A stretch of DNA of 21,754 nt from an uncultured Duganella sp. (lineage in GTDB: Bacteria > Pseudomonadota > Gammaproteobacteria > Burkholderiales > Burkholderiaceae): positions 1 through 21,754 of the forward strand of contig CAMLSG010000076.1 of NCBI GenBank assembly GCA_946482635.1, read 5' to 3'. Numbering within the stretch: position 1 is the first letter of the stretch; each line of letters begins with the position of its first letter. The position numbers were made by a program, and so were the translations under genes. Of the stretch, positions 15,348-21,754 are shown one piece after another. Below the pieces are notes generated by a model. It had not been told where the DNA came from. It made no database searches and saw nothing but the letters and a program-made list of their open reading frames with translations.

Positions 15348-17179
15348 AACTCTTCCCAATCGTCGTCCGGCTTGGCCACGACGGCGGCTGGGCGCCGTGC
15401 CCGGCTATTTGCAGGCACATCCTGACGCGCCTCGGCCGCAGCCTCGCTCCGCGCAGGACTCTCGCCCGCAGGCATGTCGCTGCGCCGTGCCGCACGCTGC
15501 TCGCTGCCGCGTGCCGGCCGCACCACAGCCAGCGCTCCCGCCCTGGCCGACGGCCGGCGGGCCGGCGCTTCCGTCCCCAGGGCCGCCATGGCGGACGCAT
15601 CCAGCTTGAACACGCTCACCACCTCCATCAGCCGCGCCGCCTGTTCTTCCAGCGCGGCAGATGCTGCAGCCGCCTCCTCGACCAGCGCCGCGTTCTGCTG
15701 CGTCACATGATCCATCTGGCTGATCGCCGTATTGATCTGGTCAATGCCAGCGCTTTGTTCCTGCGTCGCCAGGCTGATCTCGGAGATAATGTCCGTCACC
15801 CGCTGCACGCTGGTGACTACCTCGCCCATGGTCGCTCCCGCTTCGCCAACAAGCTTGCTGCCGGCGCCAACCTTCTCCACCGAGTCGCCAATCAGTTGCT
15901 TGATCTCTTTCGCCGCTGCCGCTGAGCGCTGCGCCAGGTTGCGCACTTCAGATGCCACGACAGCAAAGCCACGCCCCTGCTCCCCCGCCCGCGCTGCCTC
16001 CACCGCAGCGTTCAGTGCGAGGATATTGGTCTGGAACGCGATGCCATCGATCACGCTGATGATGTCCACGATCTTGCTCGAGGACTCATTGATCGAATCC
16101 ATGGTTTCCACCACGCGCGCTACCACTTCGCCGCCCTTGGCGGCCACTGTGGAGGCAGTCTTGGCGAGCTGGTTCGCCTGCTGCGCGTTGTCCGCGTTAT
16201 GCCGAACAGTGGAAGTCAATTCCTCCATCGACGAGGCAGTCTCCTCCAGCGAACTGGCCTGCTCCTCGGTGCGGCTGGACAAGTCCATATTGCCGGTGGC
16301 GATTTCCGAAGTGGCATTGGCAATGGTGCCGGTACCCTTGCGCACCTGGCCCACCACACGGATCAGGCTTTCGTTCATATCTTTCAGCGCCTGCAGCAAC
16401 TGGCCGGTTTCTTCTTTCGTCTCCACCGCAATCTCGCTGGTGAGGTCACCCGCCGCCACCGTCTGCGCCACTTTCACGGCCGATTCAATCGGCCCCGTGA
16501 TCGCCAGCGTGATATACCAGGCGATTGCAATTGCAAGCACCATTGCCACCACGGCCGTGATCACCATCGCGCGCTCAGCCGAGACAACAGCCTCGGTCCC
16601 CGACTTGATGGAATCGGTCGCAATGCCGTCATTCAGGTCAATGATCTTGTTCAGGCTTTGTTCCGCCTTGGAGAATAATGGGCCCGAGGCTTTGTACTGC
16701 TGGTAGAACTGGACAAACAATTCCTTCTGCTTCGCCTCGTCCTTGTTGCCGGCCAGTGCAGCAACGGTTCCGCCAAGCTTTGCATCGGCGGCCTTCCAGG
16801 CTTCCCATTCAGCGACAAACTGCTTCCACATCACCGCCTCTTCGGCTGTTTGCGGCAAAGGCTCATATTTCTTCCAGCCAGCCGTCGCCTTCGCCCATGC
16901 CGCATCGCGTGCTTTCGCCACGTCGGCGAATTTGGCCTGTGCCTCGTAGTCGTTCTCGTAAATGGCAGTCTGCAGCGTCGCCTTGTCGACAGCCGTCTGG
17001 CCTTCGCTCAGGACCAGCAGGCCATAAATGGAAGGCAGCCGCACCACGCCAATTTCGTTGACCGACTCGCCCACGCTGGCAATGCCGCGGTAGCCGGAAA
17101 CGCCGAGCGCCGCCAGTGCCAGCATCATCACCGCCACCAGCACGGCCAGCTTCCATTTGATCAGGAGGTTCTTGAACAT
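15344..17179 (-). CDS. Methyl-accepting chemotaxis protein with 4-helix-bundle-type sensor
   Basis: This inner-membrane chemoreceptor signals to CheA/CheW. The 611 residues show a short cytoplasmic N-terminus, TM1 (about 11-30), a helical periplasmic domain of about 175 residues consistent with a four-helix bundle (4HB_MCP), TM2 (about 205-227), a HAMP domain (228-281) and a long signalling coiled coil. The hairpin tip is at 378-404 ([20 protein letters not shown]), the most conserved receptor segment. A low-complexity Ala/Arg/Pro linker (about 530-604) leads to the C-terminal pentapeptide DWEEF (607-611), a CheR/CheB docking tail of the xWxxF type, so adaptation by methylation is expected. 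The ATG has AGGGTG about 5 nt upstream. The gene is monocistronic; the ligand is unknown. The start is supported by the immediate TM1. Confidence 0.95.
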   Translation of the reverse strand: MFKNLLIKWKLAVLVAVMMLALAALGVSGYRGIASVGESVNEIGVVRLPSIYGLLVLSEGQTAVDKATLQTAIYENDYEAQAKFADVAKARDAAWAKATAGWKKYEPLPQTAEEAVMWKQFVAEWEAWKAADAKLGGTVAALAGNKDEAKQKELFVQFYQQYKASGPLFSKAEQSLNKIIDLNDGIATDSIKSGTEAVVSAERAMVITAVVAMVLAIAIAWYITLAITGPIESAVKVAQTVAAGDLTSEIAVETKEETGQLLQALKDMNESLIRVVGQVRKGTGTIANATSEIATGNMDLSSRTEEQASSLEETASSMEELTSTVRHNADNAQQANQLAKTASTVAAKGGEVVARVVETMDSINESSSKIVDIISVIDGIAFQTNILALNAAVEAARAGEQGRGFAVVASEVRNLAQRSAAAAKEIKQLIGDSVEKVGAGSKLVGEAGATMGEVVTSVQRVTDIISEISLATQEQSAGIDQINTAISQMDHVTQQNAALVEEAAAASAALEEQAARLMEVVSVFKLDASAMAALGTEAPARRPSARAGALAVVRPARGSEQRAARRSDMPAGESPARSEAAAEARQDVPANSRARRPAAVVAKPDDDWEEF

Positions 17180-17250
17180 GACGTCACCCTTTCTTGCGAT
17201 GCATCTTTATTTGTTTGGTGATATTTGGTGAGATTGTGCTCCTTCGAATG

Positions 17251-17279
17251 AATATCAGGCTTTAATTCCCGTGCGTCAA
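17251..17279 (-). promoter_or_regulatory. Candidate sigma-70 promoter of the chemoreceptor gene
   Basis: On the minus strand TTGACG (17279-17274, one base from consensus) and GATATT (17256-17251, 4 of 6) are separated by exactly 17 nt. This would give a leader of about 65 nt before the ATG at 17179. No flagellar sigma-28 pattern was found nearby. Confidence 0.55.
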
Positions 17280-17380
17280 CGGAATCGTGCCGCTGCGCGC
17301 CATCCATGCAACAAAGTGATTTGGCACTGAAGGAACCCACCGTGCTAATTCAGCAATCTTGTCGCGCCGCGCATTGCCGG

Positions 17381-17389
17381 TGCTAGATT
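17381..17389 (+). promoter_or_regulatory. Candidate extended -10 promoter of the lipase operon
   Basis: TGCTAGATT carries the extended -10 TGn dinucleotide followed by TAGATT (17384-17389). TTGTCG at 17359-17364 is a possible -35 at a long 19-nt spacing. The ATG is 36 nt downstream of the -10 end, leaving a leader of about 29 nt. Confidence 0.45.
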
Positions 17390-17424
17390 GGACTCTCCCA
17401 CAACCAATCAGCACAGGAGGCTTT

Positions 17425-18333
17425 ATGAAGAAGTTCGTCCGGCAGCTGCTCTCGGTCCTGTTCATCGCCATCACCGCACTTCCCGCATCCGCAACCGGCT
17501 ACACGCAAACCCGTTACCCCATCGTCCTCGTCCACGGCCTGTTTGGCTTTGACAGCCTCGGTCCACTCGAATACTTCTACGGCATACCGGGCGCGCTGCG
17601 CAGCGGCGGGGCGCAAGTCTATGTGACCTCGGTTTCCGCGGCCAACAGCACCGAGGTGCGCGGCGAGCAGCTCCTGTTCCAGGTGCGCCAGATACTTGCC
17701 GCAACCGGTGCCGAAAAAGTCAACCTCATAGGACATAGCCACGGCGGCCCCACCTCGCGCTATGTCGCCTCGGTGCGCCCGGACCTGGTGGCCTCGGTGA
17801 CCAGCATTGGCGGGGTAAATAAGGGCTCCAGGGTGGCGGACCTGCTGGTCGGCGCCGCGCCGGACCTGGTCTATAGCGTAGGCAACGCACTGGGCGGCCT
17901 GCTTGGCCTGATCTCCGGAAGTTCGTCGCTGCCGCAGGATGCTTATGCAGCAGCCCAGTCGCTCAGCACCGCCGGTACCGCGACCTTCAACGCACGCCAT
18001 CCAGCCGGCCTGCCGTCGACGGCGTGCGGCGAAGGCGCGCATCAAGCCAACGGCGTGTACTATTTTTCCTGGAGCGGCGCTACGCCCTACACCAACATCT
18101 TTGACCCCGCTGATCCCTTCCTTGCCGTCACTTCGGTCGCCTTCGGAGGCGCGAAGAACGACGGCCTGGTCGCCAGTTGCTCCTCCCACCTTGGACGCGT
18201 GATCCGCGACGACTACTGGATGAACCACCTCGATGAGGTCAACCAGATGGTCGGCATTACCCACCTGTTCGAAACCAGCCCGGTGACGCTGTTCCGTCAG
18301 CACGCCAACCGCCTGCAGGGAATGGGCCTGTGA
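17425..18333 (+). CDS. lipA: Secreted triacylglycerol lipase, family I.1 (LipA-like)
   Basis: This extracellular serine hydrolase frees fatty acids from triglycerides. The 302-residue precursor has a Sec signal peptide (MKKFVRQLLSVLFIAITALPASA, cleavage near 23-24), and the mature protein opens TGYTQTRYPIVLVHGLFGFD as in Pseudomonas aeruginosa LipA. The catalytic triad is Ser105 in GHSHGG, Asp246 in KNDGLV and His268 in MNHLDEVNQ. Cys201 (TACGEG) and Cys252 (SCSSHLG) match the family's disulfide pair. The segment after the nucleophile reads IGGVNKGS where most relatives have PHxGS. The ATG at 17425 is chosen because AGGAGG (17415-17420) precedes it by 4 nt and a signal peptide follows; the frame runs 22 codons further up with no support. 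The foldase gene overlaps the stop. Export by a type II system elsewhere is expected. Confidence 0.95.
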   Translation: MKKFVRQLLSVLFIAITALPASATGYTQTRYPIVLVHGLFGFDSLGPLEYFYGIPGALRSGGAQVYVTSVSAANSTEVRGEQLLFQVRQILAATGAEKVNLIGHSHGGPTSRYVASVRPDLVASVTSIGGVNKGSRVADLLVGAAPDLVYSVGNALGGLLGLISGSSSLPQDAYAAAQSLSTAGTATFNARHPAGLPSTACGEGAHQANGVYYFSWSGATPYTNIFDPADPFLAVTSVAFGGAKNDGLVASCSSHLGRVIRDDYWMNHLDEVNQMVGITHLFETSPVTLFRQHANRLQGMGL

Positions 18334-19280
18334 GCGCCCGGGTGCGGGCGGGTCTGGCGACCTGCGCCCTGGCGCTAGCCGGCGCGCTCGCACTCTGGGC
18401 CAACGGCTTCGGCATACCGCCGGTGCGGGCCACCGCACCTGGCACGCTGCCGGCGCCGACGGCGGCCGCCTCGACGCCTCCGCCCTTTGTGCCCTCGATG
18501 GCCGGCACCCGGCCCGACGGCCTGCCCAATACCGCCGCCGGCGCCGCATTGAAGGTCGACGCGGAATTGCGCCACCTGTTCGACTACTACCTGTCGGCAT
18601 TGGGCGAAGCCGGTTTGCCCGCCATCCGTGCCGGCATCGAGCGGGAACTGGAGCAGCGGCTGGCGCCCGCCGCCGCTGCAGAAGCCAAGCGGCTCCTCGG
18701 CCAGTACCTGGCCTACAAGCGCGCCCTGGCCGAGGCCGATAGAGGAACGGGCGCGCCCGCCTCCGGCGCTTCGTTCGCCGCCGCAGCCCGCAACCGCCTG
18801 CTGGCCATGCACGAACTGCGCAAACGCTATTTCAGTCCAGCCGAAGCCGCAGGCCTGTTCGGCGACACCGACGCGCGCGACCAGGATGCCATCGCGCGCC
18901 TGGAAGTAGCGGACGACAAGACCCTGTCGCCAGCACAGCGCCTGCAGCGCATGGCCGACCTAGACCGCAAGCTGCCACCGGCCTTGCAGGAAGAGCGCAC
19001 GGCCCCGCAGCGCATATTAAACATCGAACAACAGGTGGAAACAGCCCGCAAAGGCGGCGCCGGCGAAGATGAGCTGTTCCGCCTGCGGGCAGCGGCATTC
19101 GACCCGCAAGCCGCCGGCCGGCTGGCCCAGCTCGACCGGGAACAGGCCGACTGGTTGCGCCGGATCGCCGCCTACCGTTCGGCAAGAGCCGGTTTGGCCG
19201 GCAACCAGGCCGCGATCCAGCAGCTGCGCGATAGTCTTTTTACATCATTTGAGCAAAAACGCTTGGGCGCCTACGAATAG
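18330..19280 (+). CDS. lifO: Lipase-specific foldase / lipase chaperone (Lif)
   Basis: Lif is a steric chaperone anchored in the inner membrane that folds its partner lipase in the periplasm. The 316-residue protein has an N-terminal anchor (about 6-26), a Pro/Ala-rich spacer (about 31-56), then SMAGTRPDG (56-64) and the family signature RHLFDYYLSALGE (81-93), the RxxFDYxLSALGE motif needed for activity. The rest is charged and helical, including repeated LxRLxxLDxxL-like stretches near the C-terminus (AQLDREQADWLRRIAAYR), as expected for the arms that wrap the lipase. The start is GTG at 18330, overlapping the lipase TGA in the sequence GTGA, so the pair is co-translated. No other start fits the anchor better. 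Adjacency to a family I.1 lipase makes the assignment firm. Confidence 0.93.
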   Translation: MSARVRAGLATCALALAGALALWANGFGIPPVRATAPGTLPAPTAAASTPPPFVPSMAGTRPDGLPNTAAGAALKVDAELRHLFDYYLSALGEAGLPAIRAGIERELEQRLAPAAAAEAKRLLGQYLAYKRALAEADRGTGAPASGASFAAAARNRLLAMHELRKRYFSPAEAAGLFGDTDARDQDAIARLEVADDKTLSPAQRLQRMADLDRKLPPALQEERTAPQRILNIEQQVETARKGGAGEDELFRLRAAAFDPQAAGRLAQLDREQADWLRRIAAYRSARAGLAGNQAAIQQLRDSLFTSFEQKRLGAYE

Positions 19281-19296
19281 GTGCTTGCACTATAAT
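19281..19296 (+). promoter_or_regulatory. Candidate -10 of mfd with abutting small palindrome
   Basis: TATAAT at 19291-19296 is a perfect -10 hexamer and begins right after the lifO stop. It is preceded directly by GTGCTTGCAC (19281-19290), a 4-bp inverted repeat. No -35 match is seen at 16-18 nt, which would fall in the lifO end. It suggests mfd has its own promoter rather than depending on the lipase operon. Confidence 0.5.
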
Positions 19297-19340
19297 GTGG
19301 GGCCAGCATATTAGTGTCTTCCAGTTAGCGCCACGTTTGC

Positions 19341-21754
19341 ATGCCTTTCGACTTCAAAAAAGCACTCCCCAAGCCGGGCAACCGCTTCGCGTTGCCCAAC
19401 CTGTTCGGCTCCGGTGACGCCTACGCGCTGGCGCAAACGGCACTCGAATTGAAAGCGCGCGGCCAGATGCTGGCCGTGGTCGTAGCCCAGGCCAGCGACG
19501 GCCAGCGCCTGCTGGCCGAAATCCCGTGGTTCGCCAACGGTGGCCTGCGCTGCCACCTGCTGCCGGACTGGGAGACCCTGCCTTACGACGCCTTCTCGCC
19601 GCACCAGGACCTGGTGTCCGAGCGCCTGGCAACCCTGCATGAGATCCAGACAGGCCAGTGCGACGTCGCCATCATCCCGGCCACGACTGCGCTGGTGCGC
19701 ATGGCGCCGCCCTCTTTCCTGGCTGCCTACACCTTCTTCTTCAAGCAGGGCGAGTCGCTGGACGAGGCCAAGCTGAAGTCGCAACTGACCCTGGCCGGCT
19801 ACACCCACGTGAGCCAGGTCATGTCGCCCGGCGAATACTCCGTGCGCGGCGGCCTGATCGACCTGTTCCCGATGGGTTCCGCCCTGCCGTATCGCCTGGA
19901 CCTGTTCGGCGATACCATCGAAACCATCCGCACCTTCGATGCCGACACCCAGCGCTCGCTGTACCCGGTCAAGGAAGTACGCCTGCTGCCAGGCCGCGAA
20001 TTCCCGATGGATGAAGCTTCGCGCACCGCTTTCCGCAGCCGCTGGCGCGAAACATTTGAAGGCGACCCGTCGCGCGCCGTGGTCTACAAAGACATCAGCA
20101 GCGGCATCGCCTCGGCCGGCATCGAATACTACCTGCCGCTGTTCTTCGACGAAACCGCAACCTTCTTCGACTACCTGCCGGCAGAGGCCAGCGTGGCCAT
20201 GGTTGGCGACATCGACGCCGCCATCAAGCGCTTCTGGGCCGACACCGAATCGCGCTACAAGTTCCTGAAAGCCGATCGCGAGCGCCCGATCCTGCCGCCG
20301 CAGGACATTTTCCTCGGCGACGAACAGTTCTTCGTGCTGGCCAAGCCGCATCCGCGCATCGCCATCTCGCGCGACATGTCGCTGCCGTCGTCCGAACTGT
20401 CGGCGCCGATCCCGAATATCGCGGTCAATCGCCACCTGGACGACCCGCTGACCAACCTGCGCGCCTACCTGATGCAGTCCGGCCGCCGCGTGATGATCTG
20501 CGCCGAAACCAACGGCCGCCGCGAAACGCTGCAGCAGTACTTCGCCGAGTTCGACCTGTCGCCAGCCCTGGTCGAAGGCTTCGACGGCTTCCTGGCCAGC
20601 GACGCCAAGCTGGTGCTGGGCGTCTCGCCCCTGCACGCCGGCTTCGAACTGGACGACGGCATCGCCTTTATCACAGAAACCGAGCTGTATGCCGGCAGCG
20701 GCCGCCGCGCCGGCCGCAAGAAGCAGGAAGCCGTCACGCAAGTCGAATCGATGGTGCGCGACCTGTCCGAGCTCAAGATCGGCGACCCGGTGGTGCATAT
20801 CAACCACGGCATCGGCCGCTATATGGGCCTGGTCAGCATGGACCTGGGCGAAGGCGAGACCGAATTCCTGCACCTGGAATACGCCAAGGAGAGCAAGCTG
20901 TACGTGCCGGTGTCGCAGCTGCACGTAATCTCGCGCTACTCCGGCGCCTCGCCGGACGACGCACCGCTGCACACCCTCGGCTCCGGCCAATGGGACAAAG
21001 CCAAGCGCAAAGCCGCCGAACAAGTACGCGACACCGCCGCCGAATTGCTCAACCTGTACGCCCGCCGCGCCGCGCGCCAGGGCCACTCGTTCGAATACTC
21101 CTCGCACGACTACGAACGCTTCGCCGACAGCTTTGGCTTCGACGAAACGCCGGACCAGGCAGCCGCTATCGGCAACGTGATCAAGGATATGACCTCCGGC
21201 AAGCCGATGGACCGCCTGGTGTGCGGCGACGTCGGCTTCGGCAAGACCGAAGTCGCCCTGCGCGCAGCCTTCATCGCCGTCATGGGCGGCAAGCAGGTCG
21301 CGCTGCTGGCGCCGACCACCCTGCTGGCCGAGCAGCACGCCCAGACCTTTGCCGACCGCTTCGCCGACTGGCCGGTGCGCATCGCCGAAATGTCGCGCTT
21401 CCGCACCGGCAAGGAAATCGCCAACGCCATCAAGGGCATGCAGGACGGCACGCTCGACATCGTGATCGGCACCCACAAGCTGCTGTCGGACGACGTCAAG
21501 TTCGACCGCCTCGGCCTGGTCATCATCGACGAAGAACACCGTTTCGGCGTGCGCCAGAAGGAAGCGCTGAAATCCCTGCGCGCCGAAGTCGACGTGCTGA
21601 CCCTGACCGCAACGCCAATCCCGCGTACCCTGGGCATGGCGCTGGAAGGCCTGCGCGACTTCTCCGTGATCGCCACCGCGCCGCAAAAGCGCCTGGCCAT
21701 CAAGACCTTCGTGCGCAGCGAAAACGACTCGATCATCCGCGAAGCCGTGCTGCG
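19341..21754 (+). CDS. mfd: Transcription-repair coupling factor Mfd, 5' part (cut by window end)
   Basis: Mfd is a DNA translocase that removes RNA polymerase stalled at lesions and recruits UvrA for strand-specific repair. The reading frame runs open from ATG 19341 to the right edge, giving 804 residues of a usual length near 1150. The N-terminal UvrB-homology region is recognisable (LLPDWETLPYDAFSPHQDLV; SPGEYSVRGGLIDLFPMGS). The RNA-polymerase-interacting CarD-like domain lies at about 478-545 (KIGDPVVHINHGIGRYMGL). The translocase starts about 580, with Walker A GDVGFGKTE (629-637), APTTLLAEQH, DEEH box (730-733) and TLTATPIPRT. The second RecA lobe with the TRG motif and the C-terminal inhibitory domain lie outside. 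The ATG has no clear ribosome site, yet the N-terminus FKKALPKPGNRFALPNLFGS fits the family. A 791-codon open frame on the opposite strand is a shadow. Confidence 0.96.
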   Translation, partial: MPFDFKKALPKPGNRFALPNLFGSGDAYALAQTALELKARGQMLAVVVAQASDGQRLLAEIPWFANGGLRCHLLPDWETLPYDAFSPHQDLVSERLATLHEIQTGQCDVAIIPATTALVRMAPPSFLAAYTFFFKQGESLDEAKLKSQLTLAGYTHVSQVMSPGEYSVRGGLIDLFPMGSALPYRLDLFGDTIETIRTFDADTQRSLYPVKEVRLLPGREFPMDEASRTAFRSRWRETFEGDPSRAVVYKDISSGIASAGIEYYLPLFFDETATFFDYLPAEASVAMVGDIDAAIKRFWADTESRYKFLKADRERPILPPQDIFLGDEQFFVLAKPHPRIAISRDMSLPSSELSAPIPNIAVNRHLDDPLTNLRAYLMQSGRRVMICAETNGRRETLQQYFAEFDLSPALVEGFDGFLASDAKLVLGVSPLHAGFELDDGIAFITETELYAGSGRRAGRKKQEAVTQVESMVRDLSELKIGDPVVHINHGIGRYMGLVSMDLGEGETEFLHLEYAKESKLYVPVSQLHVISRYSGASPDDAPLHTLGSGQWDKAKRKAAEQVRDTAAELLNLYARRAARQGHSFEYSSHDYERFADSFGFDETPDQAAAIGNVIKDMTSGKPMDRLVCGDVGFGKTEVALRAAFIAVMGGKQVALLAPTTLLAEQHAQTFADRFADWPVRIAEMSRFRTGKEIANAIKGMQDGTLDIVIGTHKLLSDDVKFDRLGLVIIDEEHRFGVRQKEALKSLRAEVDVLTLTATPIPRTLGMALEGLRDFSVIATAPQKRLAIKTFVRSENDSIIREAVL

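Noticed and set aside
17180..17330. Flagellar sigma-28 promoter for the chemoreceptor
   Set aside because: TTAAAGCC is present on the minus strand, but no GCCGATAA-like -10 stands at the right distance; a sigma-70 pair fits better.
17359..17424. N-terminal extension of the lipase by 22 codons
   Set aside because: It would run through the likely promoter and the AGGAGG site and would displace the signal peptide.
17383..18600. A 405-codon open frame opposite the lipase and foldase start
   Set aside because: It spans the lipase promoter and two clear genes on the other strand and has no domain of its own.
19311..21686. A 791-codon open frame on the minus strand opposite mfd
   Set aside because: The plus strand carries an unmistakable Mfd with all motifs. 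The opposite frame is rich in Gln, His, Val and Ala with no family features, as expected from codon bias in GC-rich DNA.

Overview
The window is GC-rich, densely coded bacterial chromosome without tRNA, rRNA, phage, transposase or CRISPR sequence. Gene content and protein style point to a betaproteobacterium of the order Burkholderiales, most likely Oxalobacteraceae (Massilia/Duganella/Janthinobacterium type). The grounds are a prfB-lysS operon, a PpnN-type nucleosidase, a family I.1 lipase with its dedicated foldase, a chemoreceptor ending in DWEEF, and intergenic REP-like palindromes. This placement is inference from memory; no search was run.

Layout. (1) 1-2763, plus strand: the 3' half of prfB, a HAD phosphatase and lysS form one tight operon with gaps of 3 and 7 nt. 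(2) 2764-2892: a convergent gap holding two copies of a 39-bp palindromic unit. (3) 2893-4263, minus: ppnN. (4) 4446-5951, plus: a POT-family peptide transporter, divergent from ppnN. (5) 5949-6026: a second kind of palindrome overlapping the transporter stop codon, then a bidirectional UUCG terminator. (6) 6027-11069, minus: an operon read as OPT transporter, exported amidohydrolase, then glpD. (7) 11165-15347, plus: PBP1a, an orphan ABC-type binding protein and a PP2C phosphatase in one run (2-nt gap, then 4-nt overlap). (8) 15344-17179, minus: a methyl-accepting chemotaxis protein whose stop codon overlaps that of the phosphatase. (9) 17425-19280, plus: secreted lipase and lipase foldase, overlapping by 4 nt. 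(10) 19341 to the right edge, plus: mfd, cut by the window after 804 residues.

How it fits together. Much of the window is core maintenance: translation termination and tRNA charging (prfB, lysS), nucleotide pools under stringent control (ppnN), cell-wall synthesis (PBP1a) and transcription-coupled repair (mfd). The accessory theme is scavenging of polymers: two unrelated proton-coupled peptide transporter families (POT and OPT), an exported amidohydrolase coupled to the OPT gene, a secreted lipase with foldase, and GlpD, which feeds glycerol 3-phosphate into respiration. The least explained parts are the two REP-like palindrome families that share a GGGG-N5-CCCC core, the PBP1a/binding-protein/PP2C run, and a triplet of TAGCAA repeats around the PBP1a promoter. 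I found no gene cluster that is clearly a new system.
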